Shown: in pieces, positions 11,876-20,128 of the stretch
Layout of the letters: the number at the start of each line of letters is the position of its first letter
Numbering within the stretch: position 1 is the stretch's first letter
Made by a program: the position numbers and the translations under genes
The notes under the pieces: generated by a model
Told to the model about the DNA's origin: nothing
The model's input: the letters and a program-made list of their open reading frames with translations, nothing else
The model's database searches: none
Assembly: GCF_905171765.1 (NCBI RefSeq)
Contig: NC_053391.1
Span: 111,760,644-111,824,643 of the forward strand
Reading direction: 5' to 3'
DNA: 64,000 bases
DNA from: Bufo bufo
Lineage: Eukaryota > Chordata > Amphibia > Anura > Bufonidae

Positions 11876-12428
11876 TGTCACGGATGGTGTACAGGAAACA
11901 ATATGATACAAATAACAAACGATGACTAACTGGATCCACAACTAAGGAACAAAAGGGAGACCCCTGCAATCGACCTGCCGCTCTCCCTTATTGCTCAGCC
12001 TATGCGACCACTCTAAAGGTGAATGGGCGCATATCCACGTACCTCGGCTATCTTAACCTAAAGGCCCTACAATAGTGAGGGGACACGACCACCGGCTCCC
12101 TACACAGACACGGAGGGAGTCAGGGTCACCTGGATCCAGACAACAGAAAATCATAAATACAAGACAGCACTTATCTGAAGACGACTGTAAACTGAGAACT
12201 GGTAGTTGGGAGCTGGGAGCTGAAGACAGCATGCACACTCATTCCAGGAAGTAGTATCAGCCACACCCAACTACCTTATGGGGGAGAATATAAAGGGAGG
12301 TAATGAGTCTGACTGCATGACAGCTGAGATAGCCTAACGAGGTGAGGAACAGAAACCAAAACAAAGAAACTCAAGGGGGAGGATCTGAACGGCTCCTGTC
12401 AGAGCTTCTCAGCTGTCTGCTTGTGACA
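11876..12428 (-). repeat. 3' LTR of the Gypsy element (553 bp)
   Basis: In sense orientation (minus strand) it starts TGTCACAAGCAGACAGC and ends ...CATCCGTGACA, thus TG...CA. The purine-rich AGAGGGAGGGGTA, the likely plus-strand primer, lies immediately upstream at 12429-12442. A related solo LTR is present at 55406-55934. Confidence 0.9.
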
Positions 12429-15106
12429 GTACCCCTCCCTCTAGGAGTGGACTCCGGACACTCAGGGCCCACCTTCTCAGGATGGGACCTATGGAAAGCC
12501 CTGATGAGGCGAGAGGCCTTAATGTCCGTCACTGGGAGCCACATCCTCTCCTCAGGACCATAACCCTCCCAATGAACGAGGTACTGGAGGGAACCGCGGA
12601 CAAGACGAGAATCCACAATCCTAGAGACCTGAAATTCAAGATTCCCATCAACCATAATCGGAGGAGGAGGCAAAGGTGAGGGTACAATAGGTTGAACATA
12701 AGGTTTCAATAAGGACTTATGGAAAACATTATGGATCTTCCAAGTCTGAGGAAGATCAAGACGGTAGGCAACAGGATTGATGACAGACAGGATCTTGTAA
12801 GGCCCAATAAACCTAGGACCCAACTTCCAGGAGGGAACCTTCAATTTGATATTCTTGGTAGACAGCCACACCAAATCACCAACATTCAGGTCCGGACCAG
12901 GCATACGTCTTTTATCTGCCACACGCTTATATCTCTCACTCATATTCTTTAGATTATCCTGAATATTTTGCCAAATAGATGACAAAGACGAGGAGAATCT
13001 GTCCTCATCAGGCAAACCAGAAGAGCCCTCTCCAGAGAAAGTCCCAAACTGCGGATGAAACCCATATGCACCAAAAAATGGTGACTTATCAGAGGACTCC
13101 TGACGACGGTTATTTAAAGCAAACTCAGCAAGGGACAAAAACGAACACCAATCCTCCTGATTCTCCGCCACAAAACAGCGCAGATATGTCTCCAGATTCT
13201 GATTGACACGCTCTGTCTGGCCATTCGACTGCGGATGGAAAGCAGAAGAGAATGACAAGCGAACCCCCAAGCGAGAACAGAAAGCCTTCCAGAATCTGGA
13301 AACAAACTGCGTGCCCCTATCAGAGACTATGTCAGAAGGAATCCCATGCAATTTGACAATGTGGTCAACAAATGCCTGCGCCAGCGTCTTAGCATTGGGC
13401 AAACCGGGAAAAGGGATAAAGTGCACCATTTTGCTAAAACGGTCCACCAGCACCAGAATCACAGACTTCCCCGAGGAACGAGGCAAGTCCGTTATGAAGT
13501 CCATGGACAGATGTGTCCAAGGACGGGAAGGAATGGGCAAAGGAAGGAGAGGACCTGATGGCCGTGAGTGAGGGACCTTGGCACGAGCGCAAGTCTCGCA
13601 AGCTGCCACAAAACCCTCAACCGACTTACGAAGCGCAGGCCACCAGAATCTCCGAGCAATGAGATCCAGTGTGGCTCTTGTCCCCGGGTGCCCAGCAAGG
13701 ACCGTATCATGGTGTTCTTTAAAAATCTTGTGTCTCAAAGCGAGAGGCACAAACAACCTCCCAGGAGGACAAAGATCAGGAGCTTCTGACTGGGCTGCCT
13801 GCACCTCTGCCTCCAATTCAGGAAAAAGAGCAGAGACCACCACACCTTCAGCTAAAATGGGACCCGGGTCTTCAAAATTCCCACCTCCCGGAAAACAACG
13901 TGACAGGGCATCTGCCTTCACATTCTTAACCCCAGGGCGGAACGTAACAACAAAATTAAACCTTGAAAAGAACAAAGACCATCTGGCCTGTCTCGGGTTC
14001 AGACACTTGGCTGACTCCAAATAGGCCAGATTTTTATGGTCAGTAAACACGGTAATAGGGTGTCTGGCTCCCTCTAGCCAATGGCGCCATTCCTCAAAAG
14101 CCAACTTGATGGCCAACAATTCCCTATCTCCCACATCATAATTTCTCTCTGCGGAGGAGAGCTTCTTTGAGAAAAAGGCACACGGTTGCCATTTGGCAGG
14201 AGAGGAACCCTGAGACAAGACCGCCCCCACCCCTACCTCAGAAGCATCAACCTCAACTATGAAGGGTAAGGAAACATCAGGTTGTACTAGGATGGGAGCG
14301 GAAGCAAAACTCTCCTTGATATTAGAAAAGGCCTTACGCGCCTCTACCGACCAGGAAGAAAAGTCTACCCCCTTCTTGGTCATATCCGTGAGTGGTTTAA
14401 CAACAGAGGAATAATTCAAAATAAATTTCCTGTAATAATTAGCAAAGCCCAAAAAACGCATCAGCGCCTTCTGATTCTCAGGAAGCTCCCACTCAAGCAC
14501 AGCGCGGACCTTCTCGGGGTCCATGCGAAAACCAGAAGCGGAGACAAGAAACCCCAGAAATTGGACCTCCGGAACTGCAAACACACACTTTTCCAGTTTC
14601 GCGTATAATTTATTCTCCCGCAGGATGAGTAAGACCTGACATAAGTGTTCCTTATGAGTTTTGAAATCAGGAGAAAAAATCAAAATGTCATCCAAATACA
14701 CTAATACAAATTTTCCCATTAAATGATAAAAAATGCTGTTGACAAAATGCTGAAAAACGGCTGGGGCATTCATCAAACCAAAAGGCATAACTAAATTCTC
14801 AAAATGGCCCTCAGGGGTATTGAAAGCCGTCTTCCATTCGTCTCCTTCTCTGACCCTAACCAGGTTGTATGCCCCTCTTAGGTCTAATTTGGAAAAGACT
14901 TTCGCGCCAACAACCTGGTTAAACAAATCTGGGATTAAAGGAAGCGGATACGGATCACGAATAGTGATACTGTTCAGCTCCCTGAAATCCAGACAAGGTC
15001 TTAAAGAACCATCTTTTTTCTTAACAAAGAAAAAAACAGCGGCAACAGGTGACTTTGAGGGTCGTATGTGTCCTTTTCTCAGACTCTCAGAGATATAAGC
15101 ACGCAT
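12371..15106 (-). pseudogene. Gypsy pol fragment: RT, RNase H, integrase, chromodomain
   Basis: 911 open codons counted from an internal ATG at 15106; the true polyprotein start has been deleted. The reverse transcriptase begins in finger sequence (RPCLDFRELNSITIRDPYPL) and has the catalytic YLDDILIFS. RNase H shows VEVDASEVGVGAVLSQ and FTDHKNLAYLESAK. The integrase has the HHCC zinc region (HHDTVLAGHPGTR ... CETCARAK) and the catalytic triad in MDFITDLP, SDRGTQF and GQTERVN. A C-terminal chromodomain follows (FQVSRIVDSRLVRG ... YLVHWEGYGPEERMW), which in chromoviruses directs integration to modified histones. The frame is uninterrupted, so the deletion looks recent. Its last ~19 codons run into the 3' LTR. 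Without gag and protease it is not autonomous. Confidence 0.93.
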
Positions 15107-15117
15107 CGCGACCCTCT

Positions 15118-15296
15118 AGTAGTATCAGCCACACCCAACTACCTTATGGGGGAGAATATAAAGGGAGGTAATGAGTCTGACTGCATGACAGCTGAGATAG
15201 CCTAACGAGGTGAGGAACAGAAACCAAAACAAAGAAACTCAAGGGGGAGGATCTGAACGGCTCCTGTCAGAGCTTCTCAGCTGTCTGCTTGTGACA
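15118..15296 (-). repeat. Partial 5' LTR of the Gypsy element
   Basis: Matches 12250-12428 of the 3' LTR essentially base for base and ends ...TTGTGACA beside the GATGT duplication. The inner edge joins directly to pol at the shared string AGTAGTATCAGCC, consistent with a deletion between short homologous sequences. Confidence 0.9.
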
Positions 15297-15301
15297 GATG
15301 T

Positions 15302-15967
15302 AGGGTATTGCACTCTATATATTTTTTTTAACTCTATATGACAGCGGTATTTGTGGCCTAAATTTCACAGTAATTTATGCACGTCTAATCCCAGATGTGC
15401 AGTATATCAGAGGGTTTTTTCACCCCAGTAAGCACAAAGCCGTATTTCTGGCCTAAATGTGACAGTCACTTATGCATGTCTAATCCCAGATGTGCAGTAT
15501 TTCAGAGGGTTTTTTCACCCCAGTAAACACAAAGCCATATTTCTGGCCTAAATGTGACAGTCACTTATGCACGTCTAATCCCAGATGTGCAGTATTTCAG
15601 AGGGTTTTTTCACCCCAGTAAGAACAAAGCCGTATTTCTGGCCTAGATTTCACAGTCACTTATGCATGTCTAATCCCAGATGTGCAGTATATCAGAAGGT
15701 TTTTTCACCCCAGTAACCAAAAAGATGTATTTCTGGCCTAAATGTGACAATCACTTATGCATGTCTAATCCCAGATGTGCAGTATATCAGAGGGTTTTTT
15801 CACCCCAGTAAGCACAAAGCCGTATTTGTGGCCTAAATGTGACACTCGCTTATGCATGTCTAATCCCAGATGTGCAGTATATCAGAGGGTTTTTTCACCC
15901 CAGTAAGCACAAAGCCGTATTTTTGGCCTAAATGTGACAGTCACTTATGCACGTCTAATCCCAGATG
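15302..15967. repeat. 95-bp tandem array in the hAT-A1 5' leader
   Basis: GTCTAATCCCAGATGTGCAG recurs at 15383, 15478, 15573, 15668, 15763, 15858 and 15953, an exact 95-bp period. The array resumes at 17642-17833 and again at 26248-26790 because the palindromic element and hAT-A2 were inserted into it. Each unit carries a TTTTTTCACCCCAGTAAGCA motif. Confidence 0.95.
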
Positions 15968-15973
15968 TGCAGT

Positions 15974-16289
15974 AGTAGTAGTAAGAGGGTATATGTTTCG
16001 TCAAACTAAAAGTGACAGGTACCACGCCCCCTTTTATACAGATAACCCCGCCCCTTTTATATTGATTGATATTGTTTGATATAAAGTTTATATCGCTTGA
16101 TATAAAGTTTATATCGCTTGATATTGTTTGATATAAAGATTATATCGCTTGATATGGTTTGATATAAAGATTATATCGCTTGATATTGTTTGATATAAAG
16201 ATTATATCGCTTGATATTGTTTGATATATATATATATATAGTATTCGTCCATTAAGGTCTTACCACTTCTGACAGCTTCTTACTACAGA
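15974..16289. repeat. Left terminal inverted repeat of the palindromic element
   Basis: Pairs with 17351-17635. The outer 60 bases (through GTGACAGGTACCACGCCCCC) are nearly identical. They are followed by copies of a ~33-bp unit based on TATATCGCTTGATATTGTTT, a short TA run and TTAAGGTCTTACCACTTCTG. The left arm has an extra ~20-bp segment near 16030-16050. Confidence 0.9.
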
Positions 16290-16422
16290 TGGCAACATCC
16301 TCCAGATTACTGTTAGGGCTAAACCAGGAAGTTGAACTTTCTTAGAGAAGCAAGCCAGCTTACTACAGATGTGAAATCTAATGTCCGGCAGTTTTTTATT
16401 TTTATTTTTTATTTATTTTTAT

Positions 16423-16850
16423 ATAAAAGCCAACCAAATTATACAGTTTGTTAAGTCTCATTTGATAAAAAATCTTTTTGGATATGCCCATTTCTAACAC
16501 TTTGATACATTTTTTTTTTTATATAAAATTAAGATTTGGACATAAAAAGGTCTATAATAAACATATCAATTCTTATAAAACATAATCTAACTTTTTGAAA
16601 GACAGCAACTACTTAATGTGTAAACACAAGGTCTTGGTATAAAAGCCAACCTCTTTGATATGCAGTTATAGCAAATTATACAGCTTGATAAGTTTCATTT
16701 TGTTAAAAAATCTTTTTGGCTATACCCATTTATAACAGTTGATAAGTTTTTGATATAAAATTAAGATTTGGGCATAAAAAGGCCTATAATATACATATAA
16801 ATTCGTATAAAACATAATCTAACTATTTGTGAAAATCGCAACTAATGAAT
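16423..16850. repeat. Two ~216-bp direct repeats inside the palindromic element
   Basis: ATAAAAGCC starts both copies, at 16423 and 16639. They share CTTTTTGG-ATATGCCCATTT-type sequence and ATAAAACATAATCTAAC. This A/T-rich block is present only on the left side and lies between the outer TIR and the promoter, so it explains why the two arms are unequal. Confidence 0.8.
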
Positions 16851-16860
16851 GTGCTAATAG

Positions 16861-16989
16861 TTGCAACATTTTGTGGTTTACAACAGGACCCCCAGCCTAT
16901 ATAAACATGACACATTCTGGGCATGGTTAGCACAGAGATACGCAGGCACATACAGGCATAGGTCCCTAAGGCAATAAACACATCAAAAG
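16861..16989 (+). promoter_or_regulatory. TATA promoter and leader exon, mirrored on the other arm
   Basis: TATATAAA at 16898-16905 is followed by a non-coding leader that ends AAAAG at 16989 before GTAAGC. The segment up to about 16958 recurs in reverse complement at 17261-17350, with its own TATA at 17309-17316 pointing left. The two promoters therefore face each other inside the inverted repeats. Confidence 0.6.
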
Positions 16990-17168
16990 GTAAGCACCAT
17001 TTGGCGGTTGTGCTTTTAAATCTTTTACTATTTATTGAATATGAATTATGTTATCTGTAGTTATGTAAATGATTTATAGGGTCGTAATGCGTCACTAACT
17101 AAATGTCTTTTTCTTTTACATCCGACAAATGTTGCTATAATTTAACTAACAATATACATTTTGTTTAG

Positions 17169-17336
17169 ATGGATTCTTACCAAAATTTATGGGGAGATGA
17201 CAGTATACCCGATGCGCAGCTGCTTATAGCGGGCGATGATTTCTATGATTCGTACATTATGTATGTGCCTGCGTATCTCTGTGCTAACCATGCCCAGAAT
17301 GTGTCATGTTTATATAGGCTGGGGGTCCTGTTGTAA
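17169..17336 (+). CDS. Small spliced reading frame of unknown function (55 codons)
   Basis: The frame starts MDSYQNLWGDDSIPD and ends TAA at 17334-17336. The ATG is the first base after a consistent acceptor (TTTTGTTTAG at 17159-17168). A donor AG|GTAAGC lies at 16989/16990, giving a 179-bp intron, and a TATA box sits about 90 bp before the donor. Residues 1 to about 31 are acidic and come from sequence unique to the element centre; from about 17261 the frame runs into the inverted promoter copy, so the C-terminal 24 residues are antisense promoter. This looks like the 5' end of a larger gene cut off when the miniature element formed. I do not recognise the N-terminus. Confidence 0.4.
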   Translation: MDSYQNLWGDDSIPDAQLLIAGDDFYDSYIMYVPAYLCANHAQNVSCLYRLGVLL

Positions 17337-17350
17337 ACCACAAAATGTTG

Positions 17351-17635
17351 TAAGAAGCTGTCAGAAGTGGTAAGACCTTAATGGATGAATACTATATATA
17401 TATATATATATCAAACAATATCAAGCGATATAATCTTTATATCAAACAATATCAAGCGATATAATCTTTATATCAAACAATATCAAGCGATATAATCTTT
17501 ATATCAAACAATATCAAGCGATATAAACTTTATATCAAGCGATATAAACTTTATATCAAACAATATCAATCAATATAAAAGGGGGCGTGGTACCTGTCAC
17601 TTTTAGTTTGACGAAACATATACCCTCTTACTACT
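17351..17635. repeat. Right terminal inverted repeat of the palindromic element
   Basis: Reverse complement of 15974-16289, with two terminal AGT units instead of three and a slightly different number of 33-bp minisatellite units. It joins directly to the mirrored promoter at 17350, whereas the left arm has about 570 extra bases there. Confidence 0.9.
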
Positions 17636-17641
17636 TGCAGT

Positions 17642-17833
17642 ATATCAGAGGGTTTTTTCACCCCAGTAAGCACAAAGCCGTATTTCTGGCCTAAATGTGA
17701 CACTCACTTATGCACCTCTAATCCCAGATATGCAGTATTTCAGAGGGTTTTTTCACCCCAGTAAGCACAAAGCCGTATTTCTGGCCTAAATTTCACAGTC
17801 GCGTATTCATGTCTAATCCCAGATGTGCAGTAT
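17642..17833. repeat. 95-bp array of hAT-A1, middle section
   Basis: Two more 95-bp units between the palindromic element and hAT-A2, in phase with the array at 15302-15967. The last unit is interrupted at ATCAGAAG, the hAT-A2 target site. Confidence 0.92.
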
Positions 17834-17989
17834 ATCAGAAGTAGTGTTGAGCGAACAGTTCGAGCATAGTTCGGGTCCGTACCGAATTTTGGGGTGTTCG
17901 TGACACGGACCCGAACCCGAACTTTTTCGTAAAAGTTCGGGTTCGGGTTCGTCGTTCGGCATGTATTTTGGCGCATTTTGAAAGGCTGC

Positions 17990-18125
17990 AAAGCAGCCAA
18001 TCAACATGCATCATACTACTTGCCCTAAGATGCCATCGCAGCCATGCCTACTATTGGCAAGGCTGTGATTGGCCAAGTGCAGCATGTGACTCAGCCTCTT
18101 ATAAGCTTGTGCGCACGTCGGGACG
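17990..18125 (+). promoter_or_regulatory. hAT-A2 promoter: paired CCAAT boxes and a TATA box
   Basis: AGCCAATCAACATGC near 17995 and GTGATTGGCCAAG near 18066 are CCAAT boxes in opposite orientation. CTCTTATAAGC near 18094-18104 is a TATA box. The same block is kept on the minus strand at 27040-27220 (A1), 41310-41470 (A3) and 48780-48930 (A4), always inside the transposase-proximal end. Promoter function is inferred from motif content, spacing and conservation. Confidence 0.65.
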
Positions 18126-18690
18126 TGCTCACTCCCGATGTGAATAGAACAGGGTTAGACGCAGCTGATGCTAGGGCGAGAATAGGCAGGGATAATTGAA
18201 TAACTGGAAGCAAATTTCTCTCCTCCACCTGTGATTCATCTGAACAACTGCAGCTGAGCTGCTTTTTTGATAGGGATTGGCTATTTTTAGAGTGGCCAGA
18301 GTGATTTTTCCATCCACATGTACCCGGGCTGACCGCCGGCCGCCATTTTGCGACTTGTAGTGCTGCAGCAGAAGCTGCCACAGTGTGCATTCCAAAGCTC
18401 CAAACAAGTCAGACATCTACACCTGGGATTCAGACCAATAGCGATTTAGCAGCACAGTCCAAGGCTATTTTTTTTAAAGGTTGTGCAGACCATTTTGTGG
18501 CACATGTTACTGGGCTGATAGGCGGCGGCTATCTTGGGACTAGTGCTGCAGCACAATCTCTCCCAACGTCCATTAATCACTTGTAATAGTGGTCTGTGCC
18601 ATAGAAATCCTACATCAGGGACTTGGGTGTGCTTGTGTCACCCCTACTAATACCAGTCCACCTGTAATCCATACAGTGAAAAGCCATAAA
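18126..18690. other. hAT-A2 5' leader, non-repetitive part
   Basis: Leader between promoter and tandem array. Open frames on the minus strand show no recognisable domain. Possible transcript leader or intron sequence; no splice pair can be assigned with confidence. Confidence 0.5.
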
Positions 18691-20085
18691 GTATTCCAGT
18701 GAGGGAATTTTTATTTTATTTAAAAAAGGCCAAGTTAGTTTATCTGGCGTTCAATATACTAGATACAGTTAGGCCTGCGTTTCATACATCTGGAATTAGC
18801 AAACTAATGTGCTGGGGTTGGGAAAACATATATGTACCCATACTAGAATCTGTCAAAGAAAGCGGTACTCACATATAACAGTCATTCCATCTGTAATCCA
18901 TACAGTCAAAAGACTGAAAGTATTCCAGTGAGGGAATTTTTTTTATTTAAAAAAGGCCAAGTTAGTTTATCTGGCGTTCAATATACTAGATACAGTTAGG
19001 CCTGCGTTTCATACATCTGTAATTAGCAAACTAATGTGCTGGGGTTGGGAAAACATATATGTACCCATACTAGAATCTGTCAAAGAAAGCGGTACTCACA
19101 TATAACAGTCATTCCATCTGTAATCCATACAGTCAAAAGACTGAAAGTATTCCAGTGAGGGAATTTTTTTTTTATTTAAAAAAGGCCAAGTTAGTTTATC
19201 TGGCGTTCAATATACTAGATACAGTTAGGCCTGCGTTTCATACATCTGGAATTAGCAAACTAATGTGCTGGGGTTGGGAAAACATATATGTACCCATACT
19301 AGAATCTGTCAAAGAAAGCGGTACTCACATATAACAGTCATTCCATCTGTAATCCATACAGTCAAAAGACTGAAAGTATTCCAGTGAGGGAATTTTTTTT
19401 ATTTAAAAAAGGCCAAGTTAGTTTATCTGGCGTTCAATATACTAGATACAGTTAGGCCTGCGTTTCATACATCTGGAATTAGCAAACTAATGTGCTGGGG
19501 TTGGGAAAACATATATGTACCCATACTAGAATCTGTCAAAGAAAGCGGTACTCACATATAACAGTCATTCCATCTGTAATCCATACAGTCAAAAGACTGA
19601 AAGTATTCCAGTGAGGGAGTTTTTTTTTTATTTAAAAAAGGCCAAGTTAGTTTATCTGGCGTTCAATATACTAGATACAGTTAGGCCTGCGTTTCATACA
19701 TCTGGAATTAGCAAACTAATGTGCTGGGGTTGGGAAAACATATATGTACCCATACTAGAATCTGTCAAAGAAAGCGGTACTCACATATAACAGTCATTCC
19801 ATCTGTAATCCATACAGTCAAAAGACTGAAAGTATTCCAGTGAGGGAATTTTTTTTATTTAAAAAAGGCCAAGTTAGTTTATCTGGCGTTCAATATACTA
19901 GATACAGTTAGGCCTGCGTTTCATACATCTGGAATTAGCAAACTAATGTGCTGGGGTTGGGAAAACATATATGTACCCATACTAGAATCTGTCAAAGAAA
20001 GCGGTACTCACATATAACAGTCATTCCATCTGTAATCCATACAGTCAAAAGACTGAAAGTATTCCAGTGAGGGGATTTTGCTTAT
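18691..20085. repeat. Tandem array, 227-229-bp unit, 6 copies, in the hAT-A2 leader
   Basis: GTATTCCAGTGAGGG recurs at 18691, 18920, 19147, 19376, 19603, 19832 and 20059. Units are almost identical and differ mainly in the length of one T run, so the array is recently homogenised. The last unit runs into TATAAAA at 20084-20090, about 40 bp upstream of the transposase ATG. Confidence 0.96.
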
Positions 20086-20128
20086 AAAAAATAATATATT
20101 TCATTGTGGTGCGAGTTGAATCGCAACA

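Larger units (their letters stand above)
11876..15296 (-). mobile_element. Chromodomain Ty3/Gypsy retrotransposon, internally deleted
   Basis: A 5-bp duplication GATGT flanks it at 11871-11875 and 15297-15301. The complete 3' LTR is at 11876-12428. At the 5' end only 179 bp of LTR remain (15118-15296). The rest of the 5' LTR, the primer-binding site, gag, protease and the start of reverse transcriptase have been removed. The retained pol encodes RT, RNase H, integrase and a chromodomain. The element interrupts the 5' leader of hAT-A1 just upstream of its ATG. Confidence 0.93.
15974..17635. mobile_element. Palindromic miniature element, possibly Polinton/adintovirus-derived
   Basis: Flanked by the 6-bp duplication TGCAGT (15968-15973, 17636-17641); removing the element restores the 95-bp repeat exactly. 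It begins AGTAGTAGTAAGAGGG and ends with the reverse complement of AGTAGTAAGAGGG, so the ends are AG...CT with three versus two AGT units. The inverted repeats are about 300 bp and include a 33-bp minisatellite. Internal to them on both sides is a mirrored TATA promoter facing inwards. A 6-bp TSD, AG...CT ends and long TIRs are known hallmarks of Polinton/Maverick elements; repeated terminal triplets are known from protein-primed replication. No Polinton core protein is encoded, so the assignment is inferred. A Dada-type transposon (6-7 bp TSD) is an alternative. Confidence 0.6.

Noticed and set aside
15302..20085. Evenly spaced repeats resembling a CRISPR array
   Set aside because: Units are contiguous tandem copies of 95 or 228 bp without unique spacers, and the context is a eukaryotic transposon.
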